This document shows positions 1-8,943 of a stretch of 64,000 bases of DNA, one piece after another. Both the position numbers and the translations under genes were made by a program. The notes beneath the pieces are model-generated. The model did not search any database. It saw nothing but the letters and a program-made list of their open reading frames with translations, and was not told where the DNA came from. Numbering within the stretch: the first letter of the stretch is position 1; each line of letters begins with the position of its first letter. This DNA comes from Chitinispirillaceae bacterium (lineage in GTDB: Bacteria > Fibrobacterota > Chitinivibrionia > Chitinivibrionales > Chitinispirillaceae). The stretch spans positions 55,907 through 119,906 of the forward strand of contig JAFGIN010000122.1 of NCBI GenBank assembly GCA_016929595.1. Direction: 5' to 3'.

Positions 1-93
1 AATGCGAGCGGTAATCCCGGATTGTGTAGTAATAAAACCGCTCACACCCCTTTTTAATTATGAATAAAGCATGATTTGACTTCTGGATCTCTT

Positions 94-122
94 GTAAACA
101 GGAACTAATCCTTCCTGTTTAC
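94..122 (-). terminator. Hairpin downstream of the SPFH gene
   Basis: A perfect 11-bp stem (GTAAACAGGAA / TTCCTGTTTAC) with a 7-nt loop lies 8 nt beyond the stop of the minus-strand SPFH gene. On the minus strand no T-run follows, so it may be a processing or stability hairpin rather than a classical intrinsic terminator. Confidence 0.45.
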
Positions 123-129
123 CTGTTGT

Positions 130-1002
130 CTATTTTTCAGAATTGAGAATCAATGGAAGCCCATCCTTACCCCCGACTATCACAATTTTTGTATTTTGCG
201 ATCCGGCAAGCTTCTCTGTTGCCTCGATACCCTTCCACTGAAGGAGTTCCTTGTTTATTCCCTGTGAAACAATTTTCTGAAAATCAGCTACTCCCTGTGC
301 TTCAATTCGTTTACGATCCGCCTCAAGCTTCTCTTTTTCAAGGATAAACTGCATTCTCTGACTTTCCTGCTCCGCCTTAAGTTTTTCTTCGATAGCTTCC
401 GCAACTTTCGGCGGCAACTGGATATTCCGTAAAGGAACATTTTCAACAGTTATGCCTCTGGGTTCAATCTGTTTCTTCAATTCTTCTACAATTCCAGCTG
501 CAAGCTTCTCCCTGACCGACGTATACAATGCCTTTGCTTCATATCCGGCAGTGACAGTTCTCAGAACCGATCTGAACTGCGGCACAATAATTATATCCGC
601 ATAGTCTACACCAACCGTTTTATAGACCTCACCAGCCTTCTCCGGATTGAGGTGGAAAAGAAGACTCACTTCCAGATTTAATGATAACCCCTCCTGAGTT
701 GGTACAGTAGTAGTCTCTTTAACCTCCTGAGTCTTTACACTCATGATGATTACTCTGGCGAATGGATTGACAAAGTTTATGCCGGGTTTCAATGTTTTTT
801 CTGAGACTTTCCCAAAGAAATCAACCACACCGACATTACCTGCCGGAACAACTTTAACCCATTGAAAAACTACAATCCCTGTCGCTATCAGCAGTGCGAT
901 AACCCCAACAGTTTTGGGATTGCCTGAAGTCCTCCCCTGCGGTTTCATAAAAAGTAAAGCGATACCTGCTGCGAATAATCCCAGTGCAACTAAAAAAGTC
1001 AT
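130..1002 (-). CDS. SPFH/band-7 (prohibitin-family) membrane protein
   Basis: 290 aa. Two hydrophobic stretches (about residues 2-20 and 32-50) precede an SPFH/band-7 domain (about 48-235), followed by a charged helical tail rich in Glu, Lys and Arg (about 215-260). Proteins of this family form oligomeric membrane scaffolds, often linked to membrane-protease control or lipid microdomains. The N-terminus probably anchors it in the inner membrane with the band-7 domain outside the cytoplasm, as in prohibitin/HflK-like proteins. The start is supported by GGGAGAA just upstream. It is transcribed alone, and its 3' end is followed by a strong hairpin. No protease partner gene is adjacent, so the client is unknown. 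The family call is firm; the role is inference. Confidence 0.85.
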   Translation of the reverse strand: MTFLVALGLFAAGIALLFMKPQGRTSGNPKTVGVIALLIATGIVVFQWVKVVPAGNVGVVDFFGKVSEKTLKPGINFVNPFARVIIMSVKTQEVKETTTVPTQEGLSLNLEVSLLFHLNPEKAGEVYKTVGVDYADIIIVPQFRSVLRTVTAGYEAKALYTSVREKLAAGIVEELKKQIEPRGITVENVPLRNIQLPPKVAEAIEEKLKAEQESQRMQFILEKEKLEADRKRIEAQGVADFQKIVSQGINKELLQWKGIEATEKLAGSQNTKIVIVGGKDGLPLILNSEK

Positions 1003-1180
1003 AAGGTTCTCCCGATTCTTGTAATATTACAATTACGATCTGAATTAAAAATTAATGTCTTAAAAATAAAATCAATGAATTATCCAGTAAAATATAATAT
1101 TCCACTACTTGCTTTCTATCCTTTTCAACGTTAAAATTGAGGTATCTTAATTCCTTGAAAGCCAAAAAATTGCATTAAAC

Positions 1181-2125
1181 ATGACACCACTGAAAAAAAC
1201 ATTTAAAAAGGGGATGCACCTCTTTCATGAAAATGACCGTTCACGTGAACTGTATATCATTCAGAGCGGCAGTGTGAAAGTATATCGTTTTGTTGCCGGA
1301 AAAGAGATTGAACTTGCGGTCCTTAACGATGGTGCTGTCCTTGGGGAAATGGCCCTCATCGACGGGAAACCACGCAGTGCATCAGCACGCACACTCAAGG
1401 AAAGTGTCGTCATTATTATCGATGCAGATACTTTTCACGAGAAAATACGTGGCGTTCCATCATGGTTTTTATCAATCATCAGAATGACCAGCATCAAAAT
1501 CAGACTGGCCAATAAACGTCTGCAAAACATAACCAATGAACATCAGGGTGCAAATATCATCATCGCCATTTCACACCTTAACTCACGGTTTAACCAGAAT
1601 AATGTGGGACTGAAACTCACTGACCTCCAGCTGCAACTCATACAACTTCTGGGAGTTACTCATCAAAAAGTCTTAAAAATGATTGATTTTCTTCATCACT
1701 ACAACTTCATCTCGTTATCGTCTACTCACCTTCAAATCAACGACATCGCGAGAATGCTTGAATACTGCCAGTTTTTAAGATTTCTTATACGAAAAAATTA
1801 CACCAGAATGTTTCCTCCTACTGATGACATATACAAATTGATATTAACGGTAGCAGAGCAATATACGGAAATAAAAGAAAGTGATAACATTTATACAGCA
1901 ATCAATGGTTCAATCTTCTGGAATTTTTTAGAACAGAACAAGCTCATTGATGAATACGATGAGGTTCTCTGCCTTCTTGAGGCTCTCAATCTTATCTCAG
2001 TAAAACGCATTTACAGAGAACAGGGTAACAATCCAATCGCAGGCAGTACTTTTTTGATCCATAATTTTAACTGGAAGAAATTGTATCTTTACGGCAAATA
2101 CGCAGAAATGACACCATCAGTATGA
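1181..2125 (+). CDS. CRP/FNR-like cyclic-nucleotide-binding-domain regulator
   Basis: 314 aa. Residues about 5-115 form a cNMP-binding beta-roll, with the family pattern visible around GEMALIDGKPRSASA (the phosphate-binding-cassette region). Residues about 140-190 resemble a degenerate winged-helix segment. A further helical extension of about 110 residues makes it longer than typical CRP proteins (about 210-230 aa). The ligand is unknown, because the cassette lacks a clear cAMP-type RxSxA consensus apart from PRSASA. Its stop overlaps the next start (ATGA, 2122-2125), so it is translationally coupled to the secreted beta-helix gene. DNA binding is inferred; it could be a cytosolic sensor without HTH activity. 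Confidence 0.75.
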   Translation: MTPLKKTFKKGMHLFHENDRSRELYIIQSGSVKVYRFVAGKEIELAVLNDGAVLGEMALIDGKPRSASARTLKESVVIIIDADTFHEKIRGVPSWFLSIIRMTSIKIRLANKRLQNITNEHQGANIIIAISHLNSRFNQNNVGLKLTDLQLQLIQLLGVTHQKVLKMIDFLHHYNFISLSSTHLQINDIARMLEYCQFLRFLIRKNYTRMFPPTDDIYKLILTVAEQYTEIKESDNIYTAINGSIFWNFLEQNKLIDEYDEVLCLLEALNLISVKRIYREQGNNPIAGSTFLIHNFNWKKLYLYGKYAEMTPSV

Positions 2126-3189
2126 AAAACAGATTTTTATTTCTTCCGTTATTGTGCGCCATGCTGATCCAGGCCCAGAAGCATGTCGGTGGAGTTATTG
2201 ACCGTGATCTGCGATGGACGGCTGAAGAAGGTCCATACATTCTTCATTCCGATCTTGTCATTCCGAAATACCGCAGGTTAATTATCGGTCCCGGTACAAA
2301 GATTATTATTTCATCACAGCTTCATGAAGATACGACTGAACAGATCGATAATTTTGACAAATCCAGCATCTCGATAAAAGTCCAGGGACTTCTCAGTTGT
2401 GTAGGACGCCGATCAGGCAGAATAGTATTTTCCCCCGAAATCAAACCATCAGGAGAAAAGTACGGATGGTACGGAATCGTCTTTGAAAATCCCACAGAAG
2501 AAGGTAATGAGATCATCTGTACCGATATCACCGGTGCGTACATCGCTGTTAAAGCAGTATCATGCAGCCCTGTTATTCGCGGCTGTATAATAGAAAATAA
2601 CCACATCGGTATCCTCTGTCAAAGCCCGGGTAAACCTTCAATTACCAATTGTATCATCGGGTATAACCTCCTTGCAGGAATACGGGTCAGTGATGCCAAT
2701 CCGGAAATTATCTCCTGTATCATTACCGGGAATAAAAACAACGGTGTCTGGGGCGACGGAAAATCAAAAATCACCTTGAATCATAATTGCATTTGGCAGA
2801 ATATGGATGGCAACTTTCTTGAATGTGATCCGTATTTTGGACTTCATGTAAAGAAAAACAGCCGCGGTGATTCTATTGATATCCATTCGAATCTGTTCGT
2901 CTCACCGGTATTTGCAGGGTCTGCTGACGATTCCATCGCAGCAGAACGCGATCTCAATAATCCCACGGACAGTTCAAAAGTCAAAAGCACCATCATTGCC
3001 GACATCATTCAATCTTTCCAGAAAAAAAGCCGATACACACCTGATACTGACAAACCTGCCGAACGATTTACACTTTCGAAATATTCTCCCTGCATCGATG
3101 CAGGCAGTCCCGATCGAAAATTCAAGGACAGCGATGGTAGCCGCAACGACATGGGGATTTACGGAGGACCGGAGTATTTGAGAGAATGA
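2122..3189 (+). CDS. Secreted right-handed beta-helix repeat protein
   Basis: 355 aa with a signal peptide (about residues 1-19, ending at AQ). Residues about 130-235 hold repeated short beta-strand turns typical of parallel beta-helix proteins (pectate-lyase-like or NosD-like folds). The C-terminus carries the 'SPCIDAGSPD...NDMGIYGGPEY' signature that commonly ends choice-of-anchor/beta-helix surface proteins in Fibrobacterota and related phyla. No catalytic triad is recognisable, so an adhesin or carbohydrate-binding role is as likely as an enzyme. It is coupled by ATGA overlap to the CRP-like gene. Its stop codon lies inside the left repeat array that borders the next cassette. Confidence 0.75.
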   Translation: MKNRFLFLPLLCAMLIQAQKHVGGVIDRDLRWTAEEGPYILHSDLVIPKYRRLIIGPGTKIIISSQLHEDTTEQIDNFDKSSISIKVQGLLSCVGRRSGRIVFSPEIKPSGEKYGWYGIVFENPTEEGNEIICTDITGAYIAVKAVSCSPVIRGCIIENNHIGILCQSPGKPSITNCIIGYNLLAGIRVSDANPEIISCIITGNKNNGVWGDGKSKITLNHNCIWQNMDGNFLECDPYFGLHVKKNSRGDSIDIHSNLFVSPVFAGSADDSIAAERDLNNPTDSSKVKSTIIADIIQSFQKKSRYTPDTDKPAERFTLSKYSPCIDAGSPDRKFKDSDGSRNDMGIYGGPEYLRE

Positions 3190-3657
3190 AGAATGAGGAA
3201 TGAAGAATGAAGAGTGAGTGCCTATCATCACTTTGCCGCTATCGTGTCACCGGTCTGTTCAGTAAGCATTATTGGAGCAGCGTTCGTGTTATACTTCCAA
3301 TAATTTTGCATAATTCATCGCAATCGGAAAGCATCGATTCTGCCAGCTTTGTATCCAGATACGCCGAGTCTCTCAGAAGCCGGAGCCAGTAATGGGTTTC
3401 GCGACACTCCTTGTATGCAATGGACATCTTTGCACTGAAATCCTTTTTGGATTGAGCACCAATTGCCTCTTCCACATTTGCACCGATGGAAGTACCTGCC
3501 CGCAACAGCTGTTTTGATAATATATACTCCTTTGTGCTTTCGCAAAGCTGCTTGTATATCCCTATAATTCTAAGCGCAAACGCGTAACTTTTATCCCTCG
3601 CTGGATTTTCTTTCGTCTCCCCCATTTCTACAATTCCTCATTCCTCATTCTTCATTC
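3184..3657. mobile_element. Putative IVP-like cassette with perfect 20-bp inverted ends
   Basis: The 20-mer GAATGAAGAATGAGGAATGA at 3184-3203 is repeated exactly in inverted orientation at 3638-3657. Both copies sit in runs of GAATGAR-type heptamers. They enclose a single minus-strand four-helix-bundle gene. The left repeat begins inside the stop region of the beta-helix gene, and the right one ends 9 nt before the stop of the next lipoprotein gene. The unit therefore looks inserted between two convergent genes. No transposase is encoded. Mobility is inference. Confidence 0.5.
3269..3625 (-). CDS. Four-helix bundle protein (23S rRNA intervening-sequence protein family)
   Basis: 118 aa, matching the usual length of the TIGR02436/S23 family. 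The pattern is recognisable: an early 'SYAFALRIIGIYKQL' helix, 'LSKQLLRAGTSIGANVEEAIGAQSKKDFSAKMSIAYKECRETHYWLRLL' in the middle and a C-terminal helix with 'CDELCKIIGSI'. These proteins pentamerise and bind nucleic acid. Some are encoded inside 23S rRNA intervening sequences, and relatives (Avd) act in diversity-generating retroelements. This copy is not in an rRNA gene and no reverse transcriptase is nearby. It is bordered on both sides by inverted heptamer arrays. Function here is unknown. Confidence 0.88.
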   Translation of the reverse strand: MGETKENPARDKSYAFALRIIGIYKQLCESTKEYILSKQLLRAGTSIGANVEEAIGAQSKKDFSAKMSIAYKECRETHYWLRLLRDSAYLDTKLAESMLSDCDELCKIIGSITRTLLQ

Positions 3658-3665
3658 TTAATTTT

Positions 3666-4838
3666 TTAATACTCCTCCGAATACCTGAAAACCCCGTGCA
3701 TGGCCTTAAACGCAAAACCAATGGGTCGCAGACGTACCCCATATATTTCATCATATACCGCTAACCAGATTGAAAAGTTTTCCATCCTTTTGTCCAGTGG
3801 CGGGTAAAGCTTAACCGTATTACTGTCAAATGTCGGCATGCCTATTTTCACAAGATCATCCATCGCAGTGCCTGATACTTCATCTTCATTACGGTAAAAC
3901 CACTTGTGGACAAAGAGTTCCTTTTGATATGTAGCATTACTATACGTATACCCGTAATCAGCAAGACTATCAGTTTCCACAGCCTTTAAAAAATAGGTAT
4001 GCCCTTTTTCTATAAAAACAGTATCTGCCAACAGATCGGTCAGATTGTAAACAGAACGAACATATTTACTTTCAGGATCGAGAGCACTGTGATTACCGAA
4101 AACTTTATAAAGAAGCACACTGTCAATTACCGGATTGCGGTTCACTTCAACATCGATCCCCACCCGTTTCATTCTCATGGAATACTTTACAGTCAAAAAC
4201 GTTTTCAAGTTAAAATACCCGTTTACTTTTCCTGATATACGGATTTTTACCGAAAAAGCCTGAAGCAACAGACTTAAATTCTGTTTATTTAACATACCAC
4301 CATACAGAGTATCTATTAACGAAGAATTTATCGTCCCGAGAGCCGAAATGAGATCAAGCGCGTCGAAAACCTGCCCAATGGTAAGTACGGAAAGTGTACT
4401 CCTTACGGAGTCATTAACTCCTGATGGCAGCAGTGATGAAACCGGTTTTGAAAGGTCAAACTGTTTTCTGATAACATCTTCAGGTATTCTTAAATTTATT
4501 GCTATAGAATCTGTTTTTCCGCCAGCAAACTCTTTGTACGATCCGGGAATTGTTAACTCATGAATCGGTATAGAGTCGATAAAAGTATCAGCACCGAAAT
4601 AAATTCCTGACACGAGCTGTGTTGATACCCACCATTGAGCCGACCGGACAGTTTCACCACTGAAATATGCCCGCATGCAAACGGTATCCCCGGGGGCGGC
4701 TTCAGCATATCCATTATTATCGAATGTTATTGCAAGGGAACGAAGTTTTTCAACATTTTCGAACTGATCGGGCAGATTCGCCCCGCATCCAGCCAGAAGT
4801 AAAACAGAAAAAAGGATAACAATAAAGTAATGGTTCAT
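3666..4838 (-). CDS. Secreted lipoprotein, last gene of the TonB operon
   Basis: 390 aa. A lipoprotein signal is clear: hydrophobic residues about 4-16, then LLAGC with the lipidated Cys at about 18. The rest is soluble and beta-rich, with no family I recognise. Its start directly abuts the stop of the TonB-dependent receptor, so it is the terminal gene of the exbB-exbD-exbD-tonB-receptor operon. By analogy with receptor/lipoprotein pairs it may be a substrate-binding or plug-like partner at the outer membrane; this is inference from position. Its 3' end lies against the right inverted repeat of the IVP-like cassette. Confidence 0.7.
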   Translation of the reverse strand: MNHYFIVILFSVLLLAGCGANLPDQFENVEKLRSLAITFDNNGYAEAAPGDTVCMRAYFSGETVRSAQWWVSTQLVSGIYFGADTFIDSIPIHELTIPGSYKEFAGGKTDSIAINLRIPEDVIRKQFDLSKPVSSLLPSGVNDSVRSTLSVLTIGQVFDALDLISALGTINSSLIDTLYGGMLNKQNLSLLLQAFSVKIRISGKVNGYFNLKTFLTVKYSMRMKRVGIDVEVNRNPVIDSVLLYKVFGNHSALDPESKYVRSVYNLTDLLADTVFIEKGHTYFLKAVETDSLADYGYTYSNATYQKELFVHKWFYRNEDEVSGTAMDDLVKIGMPTFDSNTVKLYPPLDKRMENFSIWLAVYDEIYGVRLRPIGFAFKAMHGVFRYSEEY

Positions 4839-7649
4839 TTAAAACTCCGCACGCAACCCGAATGATGGAACAAATGGTGCCGACACTGTTGTCTGATCGG
4901 TATAATCAAAATCATAAATAGTAAACTCAGGACTTGCGTAAAGAAACATTAAAACATTCTGGAAATCAAGATACGCCGCAAGCATCCACTTATCATAAAC
5001 AAATTTTTTATCGATACGCAGATCGACCTGAAAAAATGGTTTGTTTCTTTTACTGTTTGTTTTTCCGCGAATTGCTTCATAGAAGAAACCCTCAGCATTA
5101 TACACACTTCCCAAAACCGGGGTAAATGGGTTTCCACTGACATACCGCACCCGTGTACCCACTTCGATCTGCCTTTCCAAACGGTAGTTGAGAATGAGCT
5201 GGAGATTATGGGTCTGATCCCTGCCGTATAATTCCCATTTTTTCGTTTCACGATTATAGCGCTCGCTTCGCGACAATGAATACGCAATCCACCCGAAAAG
5301 CCGATCACCCTGATCATGACGAAGGAGCATCTCCAAACCGTACATTCTTGCCTTTCCCTTTGGTAGAAATGATGGCAGTTCATTATTTTCCGTCAACTCT
5401 GTACTTGTATAGGTGTCGGGAATATCCCACTGTGAGTTATGGTACACCTGCAGATCGGCGAAAATAAGATCAGTAAATTTAATTTCGTAACCGGCAGTCA
5501 AATGACGCGCTTTGGTCGCCGGATGAGCCGGGTTGCCATAAACTTTGTGGGTTACAAACCCGACAGGCTGCGGAGTCTGATTGTATGTACCTATCGCGCA
5601 TTTCGCTGTCTGATTCTCATTAAACTTATAACGTAAAGAAAAACGCAGCGATGGTTCCCCTGAGTATCCCCTGGCATTGTTAAAATCAGAATACTCCCAG
5701 AACTCGGGTAACACCCCGCCATCATAATGTAATTCATTATAATAATCGTAACGTAACCCGGTGAGAATAAAGAGATTCTCAGTCGGCTTAATCTCAAACT
5801 GAAGATAGGGCGAAGCAAGTCCCAGTTTCAGATCCATTGTATCATAATTAAAAGTTCCATCATCTCTGGTACTTGGGAATGCCCCCTCCTGATAATGTTT
5901 CTTATGCCATAAATCTGCACCAATATCAAACTGAAGTTTATTACTGATTTTATATTGAAGCTCCTCACGAAGAGACAGCTCCCATGAAGAATACTCTACC
6001 TTTATAAATCCAAATGCGGAACTAAAACCGCTTCCGGGAATAAAAGCAACTCTTGTGTGATTTTTCAGAGCGGTGGTTATATCAGCATCCCATCCAGTTG
6101 TAAACATCGTGAATGACATCCGTTGTTTGAGCCTGTCGGTCAGTTTATCGATATCGGAACTGCCACCTCTCACAAATGGCGCAATCAATTCCATCTGGTC
6201 ACTGGAACCGAAAACAGTAAAATACAGTTTATTACTTTCGTTTACATTCGCATCAATGCGGGCAAGATAATCATAGTAATAAGGAACGATTGATACGGGC
6301 AGATTAAAATAGTCACTTTTTGTTATTGCACCCAGAATGTCTCCAATATAGCTACGGCGCGCACTTACAATAACTCCCGCATTTTTCCCGATCGGTCCTT
6401 CAATAAATGCTGTTGCATCGAAAAGATTAACGTCTGCAAAACCGCTTATCCGATCCCGCTTCGCATTGCGTCCTTTAAGTTCTATCACCCCAGCGATCGT
6501 TGATCCGTACCGGACACCAAAACCTCCGGGGTAAAGATCCACCGATTCAAGGCCATCAGAATTGTAAGTCGATTTAATACCACCGAAATGATACAACTGC
6601 GGAATCATTACCCCGTCAAGATAAAATTTGCTGTCCCAGCTTGGAGCTCCACGGACTACAACCGCTCCCCCTCCAAATGACGGACGCGCAACGCCGGGAA
6701 GAGCCTGAACAACCTTGACAGCATCTCCTCCAAATCCCGGTATTTTCTTAACCTCATTGAGTGTCAATGTACGGCGGGATACCTCTTTCTCTTCGGTTTT
6801 CCCATAAACGGTAATCTCGTATTCAGCATAAGAAGTACGCTGCATTCGATAAACAACTTCAAGGACCTCACCACTCCTGAGCGTATCCACCGTTTCAAAC
6901 TGTTCATACCCCACTGCAGGTATAGTTATTCGCAACGGACCTGATGGCAATGACTTGAACTCAAATGTTCCACTTGAATCGGTTAGCGTCATTAAGCTCC
7001 CCTGTTCAAGTTTCTGCCCGCTGAAACTTCCGATTTTTTTGAGATATACAGGAAAGGGCAGCGCAATTGCAGTGTCATGAAGTGTATCGATAAAAGAAAC
7101 ATATACTTCAACATCACGCACAACAGCTCTGGTCCCCCGTTCGTAGACAACCCCCCGGAAATTTACATACTCTTCCACCTTGTCCAAAACTTCATCAAGG
7201 GTGACCTCGTATTGATACGTAAGAATTACCGGAACAGGCTCACCATCGGCTATAGCTGGAGTGAAAACAAACTGCCGGACAGCAGCAGCAACAGCACTGT
7301 CAAGATCCGGATGTATCCCGTTAACGACATGCAGACTGTCCACCCGCCCACTGTCACTTACAAGCAGATCGAGGGTAACCACACCGGTGATTGCATTCTT
7401 GAGCAGATGCTGCGGGTACACTGCTTTAATAAAGGTTTTAAGGACCGGTTCTTTTTCAAGCCCATCGATCGTATCTTTATCGATTTCTACTGAAGAAGAA
7501 TCAACTGCAATAGCAGGAGAAATACCAGTATCCACATAGGCACTGGATTCTATTTCGAGCAGTATTTCCGGTTCCTCTGTTACCTGAGCATACAACAAAG
7601 AGCATAGTACTGCCATCAGTAAACCAATTGTACATCTCGCGTATTTCAT
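4839..7649 (-). CDS. TonB-dependent outer-membrane receptor with N-terminal TonB-C and carboxypeptidase-like domains
   Basis: 936 aa. Domain order: signal peptide (about 1-21); a TonB C-terminal-like domain (about 68-150, 'YPQHLLKNAITGVVTLDLLV...FVFTPAIADGEPV'); a carboxypeptidase-regulatory-like beta-sandwich (about 163-270); a plug domain (about 290-400, 'IPGFGGDAVKVVQALPG', 'VRGAPSWDSKFYLDG'); then a 22-strand-type barrel ending in a terminal Phe (LRAEF). It would import a large ligand across the outer membrane using energy from the upstream Exb genes. The ligand is unknown. A TonB-C domain on the receptor itself is uncommon and replaces a visible TonB box. It follows the TonB-like gene by 14 nt. 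Confidence 0.88.
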   Translation of the reverse strand: MKYARCTIGLLMAVLCSLLYAQVTEEPEILLEIESSAYVDTGISPAIAVDSSSVEIDKDTIDGLEKEPVLKTFIKAVYPQHLLKNAITGVVTLDLLVSDSGRVDSLHVVNGIHPDLDSAVAAAVRQFVFTPAIADGEPVPVILTYQYEVTLDEVLDKVEEYVNFRGVVYERGTRAVVRDVEVYVSFIDTLHDTAIALPFPVYLKKIGSFSGQKLEQGSLMTLTDSSGTFEFKSLPSGPLRITIPAVGYEQFETVDTLRSGEVLEVVYRMQRTSYAEYEITVYGKTEEKEVSRRTLTLNEVKKIPGFGGDAVKVVQALPGVARPSFGGGAVVVRGAPSWDSKFYLDGVMIPQLYHFGGIKSTYNSDGLESVDLYPGGFGVRYGSTIAGVIELKGRNAKRDRISGFADVNLFDATAFIEGPIGKNAGVIVSARRSYIGDILGAITKSDYFNLPVSIVPYYYDYLARIDANVNESNKLYFTVFGSSDQMELIAPFVRGGSSDIDKLTDRLKQRMSFTMFTTGWDADITTALKNHTRVAFIPGSGFSSAFGFIKVEYSSWELSLREELQYKISNKLQFDIGADLWHKKHYQEGAFPSTRDDGTFNYDTMDLKLGLASPYLQFEIKPTENLFILTGLRYDYYNELHYDGGVLPEFWEYSDFNNARGYSGEPSLRFSLRYKFNENQTAKCAIGTYNQTPQPVGFVTHKVYGNPAHPATKARHLTAGYEIKFTDLIFADLQVYHNSQWDIPDTYTSTELTENNELPSFLPKGKARMYGLEMLLRHDQGDRLFGWIAYSLSRSERYNRETKKWELYGRDQTHNLQLILNYRLERQIEVGTRVRYVSGNPFTPVLGSVYNAEGFFYEAIRGKTNSKRNKPFFQVDLRIDKKFVYDKWMLAAYLDFQNVLMFLYASPEFTIYDFDYTDQTTVSAPFVPSFGLRAEF

Positions 7650-7663
7650 CTTTTTGCCACAAA

Positions 7664-8476
7664 TTAAATGATCTTAAAATTGAAACGGATGGTAATCCAG
7701 GATGCAACGGCATCAGCTCCAACATACGCAGGTTCAAAAAGCAGCTTCAGACATGCTTCATACACCTTTTCTCTGGAACCGAAACCCAGGTCATCCATAA
7801 CCACCACCTTTTTGACTTTTCCATCTATATCAATAAGTATTTTTGCTTTTACAAACCCTTCGACTTTATTATCAAGCATCTCTTTTGTATATTCGGGTTT
7901 GGCATTCACCTTTAATTTAGGCTGTGCCGTAACAGTCGTAATTGAAACCAGAGACCCTTTGAGGTCCTCACTTGTAGCAGTAAATGTATCGATCTCGGTA
8001 TTCAATGTATTCCCAAGCTTCCCGATTACTGCATCCGTTGCATCTCCTGATGCACCAAAGCCTGTTGAGTATACTCTTTTCAATCCATAAACCCTGCGAA
8101 CCGGTTTCGGAGTCTCATTTATTGCAGGCTTTACAATATCATCCTGTTTCTGATTCAAAAGCGGTTTTTCTGTCAGATCAACAGGCTCTTTTGGCTTCTC
8201 TATTTCCGGTTTCTTTTCTTCAGGCTCGGGAATTCGTTTTGGTTTTACCGGTTCTTTTACAACAGGTTTTTCCTCGATGATAAACTCTGTCTGCACACGC
8301 GCCATACGCTCTTCAATCGTTTCCTGTGGTGGATTATTCACTTTTAAATACCAGCCGGCTCCCCCGGAAAGAAGAAGCATCAACAGAAGTATCGGCGTGA
8401 AAAAATCTCCGTTTCCCGTCTTGTCGCGTTCCTCCGTGTAAATTTTCAACAGCAGTTCGTTACTCTGACTACTCAT
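7664..8476 (-). CDS. TonB-like energy transducer (AgmX/PglI-type C-terminus)
   Basis: 270 aa. One inner-membrane anchor (about residues 27-47), a Pro/Glu/Lys-rich periplasmic spacer (about 70-125, repeated PKP/EKP), a variable linker, and a C-terminal domain (about 185-270) with 'VEGFVKAKILIDIDGKVKKVVVMDDLGFG' typical of TonB/AgmX C-terminal folds. It should link the ExbB/ExbD motor to the outer-membrane receptor encoded next. Its start overlaps the stop of the second ExbD. Basic residues before the anchor are consistent with a cytoplasmic N-terminus. Confidence 0.82.
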   Translation of the reverse strand: MSSQSNELLLKIYTEERDKTGNGDFFTPILLLMLLLSGGAGWYLKVNNPPQETIEERMARVQTEFIIEEKPVVKEPVKPKRIPEPEEKKPEIEKPKEPVDLTEKPLLNQKQDDIVKPAINETPKPVRRVYGLKRVYSTGFGASGDATDAVIGKLGNTLNTEIDTFTATSEDLKGSLVSITTVTAQPKLKVNAKPEYTKEMLDNKVEGFVKAKILIDIDGKVKKVVVMDDLGFGSREKVYEACLKLLFEPAYVGADAVASWITIRFNFKII

Positions 8477-8943
8477 TATTCCTCCCGAATGACAAGTACC
8501 GAAAAACGATTAAATCCCGCTCTGGAACAGGAGTACATGACCTTTTTGACATTTGAATACGGAAGTTCCCTGTCACACTGGATCATCAGTTCCCTGCCCT
8601 TTAATGAATCACCGCACTGAGTACTCTTCAATTTCATCCATTTGAACAGCGGCTCGATCAGCAGAGAATCTGTTGCGGCTACATCGTTGAGTTTTGCGAT
8701 AATCTCCCCTTCACCGATGATCGCACTGCCGGTTATCTCTATGGTACACTGCTGTCTGGGGCGTTTTTCTGAACTGGAAACAGGAAGTATCAGGTCATCG
8801 GATGGCGTTATTAAATTTCCATCCACCGAGAAACTTTTGATCAGAAACACAAGTAAAATGGTCATGACATCGATAAGTGATGTCAACTGTGGACGAAATG
8901 TGCCATCGATTTCAGAATTCGCCATTCCCTTGACAATACTCAT
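8476..8943 (-). CDS. exbD: ExbD/TolR-family protein, second copy (with the conserved Asp)
   Basis: 155 aa. A single membrane helix (about 20-40) contains 'SLIDVMTILLVFL', in which Asp25 matches the proton-pathway Asp of ExbD/TolR/MotB-type stators. A periplasmic domain (about 45-155) ends with 'DRELPYSNVKKVMYSCSRAGFNRFSVLV', the usual ExbD C-terminal pattern. It overlaps the first ExbD by 4 nt and the TonB gene by 1 nt, so all are co-translated. It pairs with a first ExbD that lacks the Asp, and probably forms a heterodimer inside the ExbB pentamer (inference). Confidence 0.85.
   Translation of the reverse strand: MSIVKGMANSEIDGTFRPQLTSLIDVMTILLVFLIKSFSVDGNLITPSDDLILPVSSSEKRPRQQCTIEITGSAIIGEGEIIAKLNDVAATDSLLIEPLFKWMKLKSTQCGDSLKGRELMIQCDRELPYSNVKKVMYSCSRAGFNRFSVLVIREE

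Noticed and set aside
3207..3392. Plus-strand frame antisense to the four-helix-bundle gene
   Set aside because: It is the complement of the well-conserved IVP-like coding region, which explains its openness.
3184..3657. Diversity-generating retroelement (Avd with template repeat)
   Set aside because: The four-helix-bundle family includes Avd, but no reverse transcriptase or variable-repeat pair is seen.
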